Shown here in pieces: positions 54,435 to 63,223 of a stretch of DNA of 64,000 bases (position 1 is its first letter; every line of letters starts with the position of its first letter). Source of the DNA: Rhodococcoides corynebacterioides NBRC 14404 (lineage in GTDB: Bacteria > Actinomycetota > Actinomycetes > Mycobacteriales > Mycobacteriaceae); assembly GCF_001894765.1 (NCBI RefSeq), contig NZ_BCWV01000003.1:620001-684000 (forward strand), given 5' to 3'. The position numbers and the translations under genes were made by a program. The notes beneath the pieces are model-generated. The model worked only from the letters and a program-made list of their open reading frames with translations. It was not told the origin of the DNA and did not search any database.

Positions 54435-57400
54435 GTGTTCTCGAGATGGGGGGACCTGGTCCACCGGTCACGGTTCACCGTGCTCGGGGTCATGGTGGCG
54501 TTCCTGCTCGGTCTCGCCGCGTACGGCGCGAGCCTGAACGACCACCTGAGCCAGAGCGGGTGGGACGATCCGGGGTCGGAGTCCGTGCACGCCGCACGCA
54601 CCGCGGACGGCACCTTCGGCCGGGACAGCTCCGGTGACGTCGTCGCGCTCTACACCGCTCCCGCGGGCTCGACGGTCGACGATCCGGACTTCACCCGCAC
54701 CATCGCCGACGCCCAGAACGCGATGGTCGCCGAGCACCCGGACAAGATCGCCAAGATCAACGTCAGCTACTTCCAGCAGCGCCTCCCCGCGCTCGCGTCG
54801 CCGGACAAGACGAAGGCGATCGCCACCTTCGCGATCGTCGGTGACAACGACACCGAGCTGACCAACAACTTCCGCGACGTGAAGGACGCCTTCGAGATTC
54901 CCGGCGTCGACGTGCAGTTGGCCGGTCTGCAGCCCATCGCGGGCGCCCTGAACGACACCATGGCCGGCGACATCAAGCGCATGGAGCTGCTCGCCATCCC
55001 GGTGGTCGGCGTCCTGCTCTTCTTCGTGTTCGGCGGCGTCGTCGCCGCGGCTCTTCCGCTGGTCATCGGTGGTCTCACCGTCGTCGCCGCCAACGGTATG
55101 GTGCGGTTCTTCACCAACTTCGTGCCGGTCAACAGCTTCGTCGCGCCCGTGGTGTCGCTGATCGGCCTCGGTCTGGCCATCGACTACGCCCTGTTCATCG
55201 TCAGTCGGTTCCGCGAGGAACTCGCCGACGGACGCACGACGGGCCAGGCGGTCCAGCGTTCGGTGATGACGGCGGGTCGGACGGTCGTGTTCTCGGCGAC
55301 GATGATCGTCGCCAGCCTCGGTGGCCTCCTGCTGTTCCCGCAGGGCTTCCTCAAGTCGGTCGCGTTCGGCGCCATCTCCACCGTCGCGCTCGCCGCGCTG
55401 ACCGCGATCACGATCCTGCCCGCGATGCTCTCCGTGCTGGGCAAGCGCATCGACATGCTCGGTCTCAAGAGCATGCGCAAGACCAAGACCACCGAGGAGA
55501 TCGAGTCCGGCCGGTGGGGTCGCCTCACGCGCTGGGTGATGCGCAACCCGATCAAGGTGACCGTCCCGATCGTGCTCGGCCTGCTGCTCATCACCCTGCC
55601 CGTCGGGTCGATCAAGTTCGGCGGCATCAACGAGACGTACCTGCCGCCGGACAACCCCACTCGTGTGGCACAGAGCGTCTTCGACGAGAACTTCCCGTCC
55701 TACCGCACCGAACCGCTGAAGATCGTGCTCGAGAACGCCGAGGGCCCGCAGCTCGGCGCGGTGCTCCGGGAGGCGTCCAACGCCCCCGGCCTGGTGGAAC
55801 GCTTCTCCATCGAACGCAACGAGAACGGCGTCGCCGTCCTCAAGGCGGGCCTGGTCGACCGCAACGTCTCGTCCCCCGCCATCGACTACATCCGGTCCAT
55901 CGACGTTCCCGACGGCGTCCGGCTCTCCGTGGGCGGCACCCCTGCCATCGAGCAGGACTCCATCGCGGCCTTGATCGACCGGCTCCCGCTCATGGCGACG
56001 TTGGTGGTCCTGGTGACCACCCTGCTGATGTTCCTCACGTTCGGCTCGTTGGTGCTGCCCCTCAAGGCCATTCTCATGACCACGCTGGGGCTCGGCGCGA
56101 CACTGGGCTTCCTGACCTTCATCTTCGTCGACGGCGTCGGGTCCGAGCTGCTGAACTTCACCCCCGGGCCGATCATGGCGCCGGTGCTGGTGCTGATCAT
56201 CGCGATCATCTTCGGCCTGTCCACCGACTACGAGGTGTTCCTGCTCTCCCGCATGGTCGAGGCCCGCGCTCGCGGCGCCAGCACCTCCGAGGCGATCCGC
56301 GTGGGCACCTCGCACACCGGCCGCATCATCACGGCGGCCGCGCTCATCCTCATCGTCGTCACCGGCGCGTTCGCGTTCTCCGATCTGGTGATGATGAAGT
56401 ACATCGCCTACGGCATGATCTTCGCGCTGATCGTGGACGCGACCCTGATCCGGATGTTCCTGGTCCCCGCCACCATGAAGCTGCTCGGCGACGACTGCTG
56501 GTGGGCCCCGCAGTGGATGAAGCGACTGCAGGAGAAGCTGGGGCTCGGCGAACCGATTCTCGACGGCGATCGGATGCCCGCCGACGTCCCGGAGGTGGTG
56601 GCGATCGGGTCCACCCCGCCGCCCGCGCGCGTGCGCGAGCCGATACGGGCCCGCGAGCCGCTCACTCAGCCGATCCCGCGGACCGTCTCCCCGCCGGCGC
56701 GACCGGAACCGGCCAGGCCCGTCCAGGAACGCCCCGTGTCCGACCGTCCGGTGGCCGACCGCCCTGTGGCCGACCGCCCTGTGGCCGACCGCCCGCGGCC
56801 CGCACGGATCGAGCCGACTCGGCCGACACCCGCTCGCGCCGACCTGACCGGCGAGGAGTCCCCCGCTCCGGACGCGACTTCTCGGCCGGAGACGCCGCGG
56901 CCCATCGAGAGCTGGTTGGCCGAGCTGCGCTCCCCCGCGGTCGAGCGTCGTACTACGGTGCGTCCCGAGCCGTCCTCGCCGGACGAGCACCGGACCGCGT
57001 CGAACGGCACCGGCTCGAACGGCACCGGCTCGAACGGCACCGCATCGAACGGCACCGGTTCGAACGGATCGAACGGATCCCGACGCGTCGAGGGTGGTGC
57101 CTCCGGTACCGGAAGCACGACGTCCCGAGGCGACGTCGACGACATCGACGCCTGGATCGCGGGCCTGCGGCTCGACCGCCCGGAGACGCCCGCCGAGAAC
57201 CCGCGAACCACCGACCGGACCTCGGCGTCGGACGACGCCGACCGGCCCGAGGACTCGTCGGCCCCCGAGCCCGCATCCCTCGACGCCCCCGACCCTGACA
57301 CGGTCACCCCCGAGCCCACCGCCCCCGAGCCGTCGTCCACCGGCGGACGCCGTCGTGCCCGTGAGGCCGACTCCGGAGGCCGCCGGCATGCGGAGGCGGA

Positions 57401-57476
57401 CTCGGGCGGTCGACATCACGGGCAGTCGGGTGCGATCAGTGTGAGCGAGCTGCTGGCGCGTCAGCGGCGGCAGTAG
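54435..57476 (+). CDS. mmpL3: Trehalose monomycolate flippase/transporter MmpL3
   Basis: A 1013-residue RND-type membrane transporter that moves trehalose monomycolate outward for mycolate wall building. Twelve helices form two halves, with periplasmic porter loops after helices 1 and 7. Proton-relay Asp-Tyr pairs are visible in GLGLAIDYALFIVSRFREE near residue 250 and IIFGLSTDYEVFLLSRMVE near residue 597. The last 270 residues are a long, disordered Pro/Ser/Gly-rich cytoplasmic tail with VADRP and SNGTG repeats. The GTG start follows the NYN stop with no gap, and AAGGAG lies 8 nt upstream. The last 41 bp overlap the convergent DUF2339 gene. Confidence 0.95.
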   Translation: MFSRWGDLVHRSRFTVLGVMVAFLLGLAAYGASLNDHLSQSGWDDPGSESVHAARTADGTFGRDSSGDVVALYTAPAGSTVDDPDFTRTIADAQNAMVAEHPDKIAKINVSYFQQRLPALASPDKTKAIATFAIVGDNDTELTNNFRDVKDAFEIPGVDVQLAGLQPIAGALNDTMAGDIKRMELLAIPVVGVLLFFVFGGVVAAALPLVIGGLTVVAANGMVRFFTNFVPVNSFVAPVVSLIGLGLAIDYALFIVSRFREELADGRTTGQAVQRSVMTAGRTVVFSATMIVASLGGLLLFPQGFLKSVAFGAISTVALAALTAITILPAMLSVLGKRIDMLGLKSMRKTKTTEEIESGRWGRLTRWVMRNPIKVTVPIVLGLLLITLPVGSIKFGGINETYLPPDNPTRVAQSVFDENFPSYRTEPLKIVLENAEGPQLGAVLREASNAPGLVERFSIERNENGVAVLKAGLVDRNVSSPAIDYIRSIDVPDGVRLSVGGTPAIEQDSIAALIDRLPLMATLVVLVTTLLMFLTFGSLVLPLKAILMTTLGLGATLGFLTFIFVDGVGSELLNFTPGPIMAPVLVLIIAIIFGLSTDYEVFLLSRMVEARARGASTSEAIRVGTSHTGRIITAAALILIVVTGAFAFSDLVMMKYIAYGMIFALIVDATLIRMFLVPATMKLLGDDCWWAPQWMKRLQEKLGLGEPILDGDRMPADVPEVVAIGSTPPPARVREPIRAREPLTQPIPRTVSPPARPEPARPVQERPVSDRPVADRPVADRPVADRPRPARIEPTRPTPARADLTGEESPAPDATSRPETPRPIESWLAELRSPAVERRTTVRPEPSSPDEHRTASNGTGSNGTGSNGTASNGTGSNGSNGSRRVEGGASGTGSTTSRGDVDDIDAWIAGLRLDRPETPAENPRTTDRTSASDDADRPEDSSAPEPASLDAPDPDTVTPEPTAPEPSSTGGRRRAREADSGGRRHAEADSGGRHHGQSGAISVSELLARQRRQ

Positions 57477-59277
57477 CGTCGATCGCTCCGTCGGTGGGGC
57501 TCGCGCCCAACCGCTCGGCGAACACCCGTGCGTAGCGCGTTCCCGCCGCCAGGAGCAGGCCGCCGACCAGCAGGAACGCAACCGCGCGGGTGACCCCGCC
57601 GGTAGCGGCCAGGTCGAACAGGAACAGCTTCGCCAGGGCGGCACCCGCCACGGCGAGTCCGGCCGCGAGCAGCGTGCGTGCGTGGGTCGGGCGGGCGAGC
57701 CCGCGGGCCAGCAGCGCCACGGCGAGTCCGGTCCACAGGACCGTCCCGACGCCGTGCCCGGCCACCGCGCCCGCCCGTCCGGCAAGCAGGGCACCGCTCA
57801 CCACGGTCGTGGTGACCGCCGCCGCCAGACCGACCACCGCGAAGCATCCGGCGACGATCACGCGCACCGCGTCGTCACGCAGGACCCGCAGGCCGACGAC
57901 GCTCCCGGTGACCGCCGTCGCGACCGCGGCGACCGCCCCGACGAGCGCCCAGCCACCGAGCGTGGTGGCGAGGGTGGGCGAAATCGTCGCGTCCAGGGAC
58001 CACGCATCGGCGTAGCCGGCGACGCCCACCGCGGACAGGGCGACGCCGACGCCGAACAGGGGAAGCGAGCCGACACGGTGCGCGGCGATCATCGTCACGC
58101 AGGCCACGGCCATGAGGGCGGGGAACGCGAGATCACCGGGGGTGGCAGCGACGACGGCCACCGTCGCCGCGAGCGCGGTCGGGAGCGCGAAGGCGAAACG
58201 CGTCGACGAGGGGCGGTCGCCCTGCAGGAGGAAGTACCCGGTGGTCAGGGCGACTCCGGCCGCGACGGCCGTGGTCACCGGACGGTCGAGGAGGCATGCG
58301 GCCGCGAGGAGCGTCCCCGCGGTGCTCACGACGGCGGCCAGCGTCGTCGCGTCGGTCGGGACCCGGCGCAACACCAGCCGGGCCGAGGCCACGGCACCAC
58401 CGAACGCGGCCAGCGCGACGAGCAGAACCGGCACGCGGGGGGCCTCCGCACCCATCGCGACGGTCGCAGCCGCGGCGGCGAGGGCGAGGACCACCGGCGC
58501 CGTACGCACGGCCCGCAGGACCGTCCACGATCGCGTCGCGTCGACCGGCACCGTCGCGAGATGGACGACGACCAGGGCCACCAACAGCGCGGCCGACAGA
58601 CCGCCGGTGACGACCGGGGCGAGGAGTGCGACCCCGAGAACCACGAGGACGGCGAGCAGTTCGGAGGACCACCGCAGAGCCACGGCGACACCGAGCGCGG
58701 CGACCCCGAGTCCGAGAACGATGCCGACCGGAGCGGCCACCCACCCGTACAGGGCGGTGACGGCGGCGACGGAGAGGTACAGACCGGCGAATCCTGCTGC
58801 GGCCGAGGCGACGGCGCCGATCCGGCCACCGGGTCGGTCGACCACTCGGAACGCAGCGCCCAGCAGGCCCACCGAGACGGCGACACCGGCCGCGACCCGC
58901 AGCGGCGGGCCGAACCACCCGGCGCGGGCGGCGAGAACGACGAGCATCACGACGCCGACGAGGGTGACCGCGGCGCCGGCGATCGCGAGGAGGCGACTGA
59001 CGACGCCGTCGCGCTGCCACCAGGGAACGGTCGGCGCGGGGGGCGCGCTGCGGGGCGGGGTCGGCGGCCGGTACTGCGGCGGCCCGGCCGGCTGCGGGCG
59101 CACGGGCGGCACGGGCGGGCCGGGAACGGCGGGCTGTACGGGCGGCACGGGCTGTGGGGGTGGGGACGGGGCGAGGCGAGCGAGGTCGTGGGCGACGCGG
59201 CCGAGACGCTGATGGAGCAGCGCGACCTCGCCGGCCAGTGCCTGGACGGCGCGCGGGTCGGGAGCGTGAGAAGTCAT
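57436..59277 (-). CDS. DUF2339 multi-spanning membrane protein
   Basis: A 613-residue membrane protein. The first 90 residues are cytoplasmic, with a predicted helix and a Pro-rich region. The rest contains about 16-18 short hydrophobic helices, the pattern of DUF2339. Features include VSRLLAIAGAAVTLVGVVML, RVVDRPGGRIGAVASAAAGF and LAKLFLFDLAATGGVTRAVAF near the end. The function of this family is not established. The stop overlaps the mmpL3 3' end by 41 bp on the other strand, and repeat locus 4 lies before its start. Confidence 0.78.
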   Translation of the reverse strand: MTSHAPDPRAVQALAGEVALLHQRLGRVAHDLARLAPSPPPQPVPPVQPAVPGPPVPPVRPQPAGPPQYRPPTPPRSAPPAPTVPWWQRDGVVSRLLAIAGAAVTLVGVVMLVVLAARAGWFGPPLRVAAGVAVSVGLLGAAFRVVDRPGGRIGAVASAAAGFAGLYLSVAAVTALYGWVAAPVGIVLGLGVAALGVAVALRWSSELLAVLVVLGVALLAPVVTGGLSAALLVALVVVHLATVPVDATRSWTVLRAVRTAPVVLALAAAAATVAMGAEAPRVPVLLVALAAFGGAVASARLVLRRVPTDATTLAAVVSTAGTLLAAACLLDRPVTTAVAAGVALTTGYFLLQGDRPSSTRFAFALPTALAATVAVVAATPGDLAFPALMAVACVTMIAAHRVGSLPLFGVGVALSAVGVAGYADAWSLDATISPTLATTLGGWALVGAVAAVATAVTGSVVGLRVLRDDAVRVIVAGCFAVVGLAAAVTTTVVSGALLAGRAGAVAGHGVGTVLWTGLAVALLARGLARPTHARTLLAAGLAVAGAALAKLFLFDLAATGGVTRAVAFLLVGGLLLAAGTRYARVFAERLGASPTDGAIDATAAADAPAARSH

Positions 59278-59362
59278 GTTTCGATGCTCGCCCGGTCCGC
59301 CGCCACCCGGAATGGGGGAAACTACGCATTCGCCCCCGGCGACTACTCGAGTGACTCGCTCG

Positions 59363-59489
59363 GGTTTCCGCCACCCTCACCGGTTGCAACCCGTGCAGGT
59401 GACCGGAACCTGCGCAGGTGTCGACCTGCTCAGGTTTCCGCCACCCTCACCGGTTGCAACCCGTGCAGGTGACCGGAACCTGCGCAGGT
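59363..59489. repeat. Interspersed intergenic repeat, locus 4 (two identical units)
   Basis: Two identical 57-bp units, 59363-59419 and 59433-59489, are spaced by 70 bp start to start. Each contains CACCGGTTGCAACC and ends in GGAACCTGCGCAGGT. They lie between the DUF1707 gene stop and the DUF2339 gene start, both on the minus strand. Same orientation as locus 1. Confidence 0.92.
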
Positions 59490-59505
59490 TCGGCCCGGGC
59501 GAGTG

Positions 59506-60120
59506 TCAGCCGAGCATGCGCTTGATGGTGACGCCGAACGGATGCTTGGCCGTCACGGACCCCATGCGGGTCCGCCCCCGGATCTCGAGGTGCAGGGAAC
59601 TGTCCTCGCGGCGACCGCGCACCTTGTTGTCGGCGCTGCCCGCCACCGCATGCAGGCCGTCCATGTTCACCGACACCCCCTCGGGCACGATGATCGAGAC
59701 GGAGCTCAGGTAGTCGTCCACGTCGATGACGACGGTCGACGAGTGCACGGTGGCGTCGACGAAGTTCAGCGTCACCGAACCCATGCGGGACCGCACGCGC
59801 AGCAGGCGGGGCACCTCCCACGCGCCGGACCGGGTGACCGACGAGAACGTCGCCTTCACCGTGACCTCGTCCGCACCCCCGACTGACGACACCACCGATC
59901 CACGCGAGATCGATTCCGGTGCAGTGGATTCCGTGATCCGGATGCCGGGCAGGTCGACCAGGACGGCGTTCAGCTCGCCGCGCGTCTTCGCGGCCAGGGC
60001 GGTGTCCATCCGCTCGGTGTACTCGCCGAGGGACAGCATCCCCTGGCCCACGGCCCGCTGCAACAGTTCGCCCACATGGTTCCGTTCGGCGTCGCTCACC
60101 CGCAGATCCCTGTCGTCCAT
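59506..60120 (-). CDS. DUF1707 / LiaF-like domain protein
   Basis: A 204-residue protein with an N-terminal DUF1707 domain (LRVSDAERNHVGELLQRA near residue 5, then GMLSLGEYTERMDTALAAKT). The C-terminal half is beta-rich and resembles the LiaF/YvqF C-terminal domain (DUF2154-like). No transmembrane segment is visible, so it is probably cytosolic or membrane-associated. It lies 38 bp downstream of a two-component system; LiaF-type proteins often modulate such envelope-stress kinases. The role is inferred from this arrangement. Confidence 0.8.
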   Translation of the reverse strand: MDDRDLRVSDAERNHVGELLQRAVGQGMLSLGEYTERMDTALAAKTRGELNAVLVDLPGIRITESTAPESISRGSVVSSVGGADEVTVKATFSSVTRSGAWEVPRLLRVRSRMGSVTLNFVDATVHSSTVVIDVDDYLSSVSIIVPEGVSVNMDGLHAVAGSADNKVRGRREDSSLHLEIRGRTRMGSVTAKHPFGVTIKRMLG

Positions 60121-60158
60121 GGGGCCAGGGTACCGATCCGTCCCTGTCGCCGGGCCCG

Positions 60159-60821
60159 TCAGTCGAGCCCCCGCTCGACCGCCCACCGCGTGAGCTCCAC
60201 CCGGTTGGCCAGGTGCAATTTGCGCAGGGTCGACTGCACGTGGTTCTCCACCGTGCGATGACTGACGTGCAGGCGCTCGCCGATCTGTTTGGCGGTCATG
60301 CCTTTCGACACCATCCGCAGCACCTCGGTCTCCCGCGCCGACAGGCTGTGCTCGGGTGGCGGAGCCTCCGGACCGGCGGCCACGCGCCGGTACTCGCCGA
60401 GGACGAGCCCCGCCAGCCCCGGGGTGAAGACCGCGTCTCCGTTCGCGGTGGTGCGCACCGCGGCCTCGAGCTCCTCGGCCGACGCACTCTTCACCAGATA
60501 GCCTGTGGCACCGGCCTTCACGGCCGCGAGCACGTCGTCACGCTCGCCCGACGCGGACAGCACGAGCACTCGGCTCCGTGGTGACGCGGCGAGCACCGCA
60601 GCCGTCGCCGACGCCCCGTCCCCCTCGGCGAGGTTCATGTCCATGAGGACGACGTCGGGGCACGTCGCCGCGGCCCGACGCGCCGCCGCGGACTCTCCGT
60701 CGGCCGTTGCCACCACGTCGAATCCCCGCGCGGTGAGGTCGCGCGCGACGCCGTCGCGCCAGAGCGGGTGATCGTCGACCACCATCACCGTGGTCACGGA
60801 TTCGGTACCGTCAGTTCCCAT
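60159..60821 (-). CDS. Response regulator, NarL/LuxR family
   Basis: A 220-residue DNA-binding response regulator. The receiver domain has VMVVDDHPLWRDGV, the phosphorylation Asp in VVLMDMNL near residue 61 and the conserved Lys in TGYLVKSAS. The output domain is LSARETEVLRMVSKGMTAKQ followed by HVSHRTVENHVQSTLRKL. The ATG at 60821 has AAGGA 5 nt upstream and overlaps the kinase gene by 28 bp. A GTG at 60797 would give a 4-bp overlap but lacks a ribosome site. It works with the adjacent kinase. Confidence 0.93.
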   Translation of the reverse strand: MGTDGTESVTTVMVVDDHPLWRDGVARDLTARGFDVVATADGESAAARRAAATCPDVVLMDMNLAEGDGASATAAVLAASPRSRVLVLSASGERDDVLAAVKAGATGYLVKSASAEELEAAVRTTANGDAVFTPGLAGLVLGEYRRVAAGPEAPPPEHSLSARETEVLRMVSKGMTAKQIGERLHVSHRTVENHVQSTLRKLHLANRVELTRWAVERGLD

Positions 60822-61945
60822 TCCGTTCCTTCCCCGGGCGCGGCGATCAACTCCGCCCGTCCGCCGAGCGACTCGAGACGACCCACGATCGACGCCGCGA
60901 CCCCCAGCCTGCCCTCGGCGCGGGCTGCCACCAGCCGCGCCGGGTCGACCCCCGGCCCGTCGTCCCGCACGCCGACCACCACCGTGCCGGCGTCGTCCTC
61001 GATCGAGACGTAGATCGCCGCGCCCGGCGCGTGTCGGTGGGCGTTGTCCACGGCAGCCACGACGGCAGCGACCACTTCTCGGCCCACGTCGGCCGCGACC
61101 GACACCGGATCGGAGGGTGCCGCGACCGTCACCGTCGGACCCACCGCCGCCCGCACGTCGGTGGTGAGGTCGACGCGCGAGCCGTCGCCGAGGGCGCCGG
61201 GGACACGAGAGGCATTGCCGGACAACAGGTCACGCAGCGCGCGTTCCTGTTCGGCCGCGAGGGTGCCGAGTTCGGCAGCGGGGCCGCCGAGCTCACGACC
61301 GCGCCGATTGACCAGAGCGAGCACCTGCAACACCCCGTCGTGCACCTCCCGCGCGAGCCGCTCGCGCTCGGCCGTGGCGGCGGCGAGCGCGATCGCCTCG
61401 TCGAGTCGGGCCCGCGCGGACCGGGCGATCCGCGCAGCGAGGCCCAGTGCCAGCCCGACCGACACCAGGATGGGTCCGGTGGAGTCGCGCCAGAGGTCGG
61501 CGTCGACGGTGCCGCGCACGAGGGCGATCGCGACGGTCATCGTCAGCGCGGAGGCGACGCCGACGCGCGGACCGCCGAGCAGCGCCGCGCCGACGACGGC
61601 GCCCGCCACCCAGATCGTCGTGGGGAGCACCTGATGGTCACGTCGCCAGTCGGGACCGGCGACCGCCACCGTCGAGACGATGAGTCCGAGCGTGACGACC
61701 TGGTCCGCGACGACGGCTGCCGGACGGACGGACGGAGTGACGGCGGCGACCACGGAGACGCCGGACCAGAGGACCACCACGGCGACGAGGACGTGGGACC
61801 AGCGCGTGGCGTCGTACTGCTCGTGCACCACCAGGTGAAATCCCACCGCGTAGATCACGGTGAGCAGCCGGAACACCGCCGCGGCGCGCCAGAGCGGCGC
61901 GTCGGCGCCGGCGGGATCAGTCGTCGGTGTCGCCGTCGATCTCAC
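60794..61945 (-). CDS. Sensor histidine kinase, NarL/DesK type
   Basis: A 383-residue kinase. The N-terminal 190 residues hold about five helices, with little outside the membrane, suggesting intramembrane sensing. The HisKA_3 region is ERERLAREVHDGVLQVLALV with the phospho-acceptor His. The ATPase domain shows AAVDNAHRHAPG and GVRDDGPGVD. It overlaps the permease gene by 29 bp and the regulator by 28 bp, so all are one transcript. The pair resembles MacSR-like or other envelope-stress systems; the signal is unknown. The start is a GTG within the end of the upstream gene. Confidence 0.9.
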   Translation of the reverse strand: MRSTATPTTDPAGADAPLWRAAAVFRLLTVIYAVGFHLVVHEQYDATRWSHVLVAVVVLWSGVSVVAAVTPSVRPAAVVADQVVTLGLIVSTVAVAGPDWRRDHQVLPTTIWVAGAVVGAALLGGPRVGVASALTMTVAIALVRGTVDADLWRDSTGPILVSVGLALGLAARIARSARARLDEAIALAAATAERERLAREVHDGVLQVLALVNRRGRELGGPAAELGTLAAEQERALRDLLSGNASRVPGALGDGSRVDLTTDVRAAVGPTVTVAAPSDPVSVAADVGREVVAAVVAAVDNAHRHAPGAAIYVSIEDDAGTVVVGVRDDGPGVDPARLVAARAEGRLGVAASIVGRLESLGGRAELIAAPGEGTEWELTVPNP

Positions 61946-63098
61946 CCTTTCGCAGCTGCGGCGTTCCGGGGACGGGATCGGCGGCGTCGGCGGGGAACAT
62001 CGGCTGGGACGGGTCGGATTCGGCGATCGCGTCGTACGCCTCCTCGGGGTCGTCGGCGAGCAGCGATCGCACGGCGGTGTTGGCCATCGCGACCAGCGGT
62101 ACGGCGAGCAGACCGCCGATGATGCCCGCGAAGACGATGCCGGTCGCGATGGCGAGCACCACGGCGAGCGGATGGATGCGGACGGCGCGGCCGAGGAGCA
62201 GCGGTTGCAGGACGTGCCCCTCCAGCTGCATGACCGCGACCACGATCGCGAGCGCGATCAGGGCCGTGACCAGGCCCTTGCTCACCAGAGCGACCAGCAC
62301 GGCGACGAATCCGGTGAGGACCGCTCCGACGATGGGCACGAACGCGCCGATGAAGACGAGGGTGGCCAGCGGCAGCGCGAGCGGTACTCCGAGGACGGCG
62401 AGACCGACGCCGATCCCCACCGCGTCCGCGGCCGCGACGACGACGGTGGCCCGCACGTAGCCGACCAGCGAGCCGAACGCCTGGCTCCCGGCGACCCGGA
62501 TGCGACGTCGCGCCCGCGTCGGTGCGAGCCGGGTGACGAACTCCCAGATCTGCTGGCCGCCGTAGAGGAAGAAGAGCAGGGTGAAGAGCAGCAGCAGCGT
62601 CCCCGTCAGGATCTCCCCGATGGTCGCCGCGGTGGTCAGGGCGCCGGAGGTGAGGGCCTCCTGGTTGGACTGCAACGACCGCACGGCGGAGTCGCCCGCG
62701 GCGCGGATCTGGTCCTGGCTGAAGTGGAGCGGGCCGTCGGTGAGCCACTGCTGGAGCGAGGTGATGCTGCCCGTCACCTTGTCGGTGAGAGCGGGCAGTC
62801 CCTCGATGAACTGCTCGACGACGAAGGTGAGGATGCCGACGAGCAATCCGATGCTGCCGAGGACCGCCACCGCGACGGCCAGCACCCGCGGGATACCGCG
62901 GCGGTGCATCCAGTCCACCAGCGGCAGGAGCAGCGCGGAGGCGAGCAGAGCCAGGCCGACGGGCACGATCACGCTCTCGAGTCGCTGCACCACGGCGCCG
63001 AGCGCGACCACCCCGGCGAAGAGCACCAGCAATCGCCAGGTCCAGGCCGCACCGACCCGGACCACCGGATGCACGGAAGCTGCCGGGTCGTCCGTCAC
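61917..63098 (-). CDS. AI-2E family transporter (TqsA/PerM-like permease)
   Basis: A 393-residue membrane protein with about 8 helices. Features are LVDWMHRRGIPRVLAVAVAV near residue 72, a long extracytoplasmic loop at about residues 115-190 (LTDKVTGSITSLQQWL), GAFVPIVGAVLTGFVAVLVAL and the family's C-terminal HPLAVVLAIATGIVFAGIIG followed by LLAVPL. Members export autoinducer-2 or exchange ions and protons. The GTG at 63098 (VTDDPAAS) was chosen as start because earlier codons look intergenic. It is the first gene of the permease-kinase-regulator-DUF1707 operon. Confidence 0.87.
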   Translation of the reverse strand: MTDDPAASVHPVVRVGAAWTWRLLVLFAGVVALGAVVQRLESVIVPVGLALLASALLLPLVDWMHRRGIPRVLAVAVAVLGSIGLLVGILTFVVEQFIEGLPALTDKVTGSITSLQQWLTDGPLHFSQDQIRAAGDSAVRSLQSNQEALTSGALTTAATIGEILTGTLLLLFTLLFFLYGGQQIWEFVTRLAPTRARRRIRVAGSQAFGSLVGYVRATVVVAAADAVGIGVGLAVLGVPLALPLATLVFIGAFVPIVGAVLTGFVAVLVALVSKGLVTALIALAIVVAVMQLEGHVLQPLLLGRAVRIHPLAVVLAIATGIVFAGIIGGLLAVPLVAMANTAVRSLLADDPEEAYDAIAESDPSQPMFPADAADPVPGTPQLRKGEIDGDTDD

Positions 63099-63210
63099 CG
63101 AGCGAGCGTACCCACCGCGGGTGGGTCCGAGCACCGCTTCCGGGGCACCGACACGCGCGATCACCCCGTCCGCGGCACGACGGGTGGTGTCCGGTGTCGG
63201 CCCGTCCCGG

Positions 63211-63216
63211 TAAGTT
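63211..63216 (+). promoter_or_regulatory. Putative -10 box of a leaderless promoter (cyclase-like gene)
   Basis: TAAGTT lies 7 nt before the GTG at 63224, which supports that codon over the GTGs at 63230 and 63236. Confidence 0.45.
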
Positions 63217-63223
63217 CCCCTTC

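Noticed and set aside
54468..57794. 1108-codon minus-strand frame opposite mmpL3
   Set aside because: It is a shadow of the mmpL3 codon pattern, has no recognisable domain and conflicts with the DUF2339 gene end.
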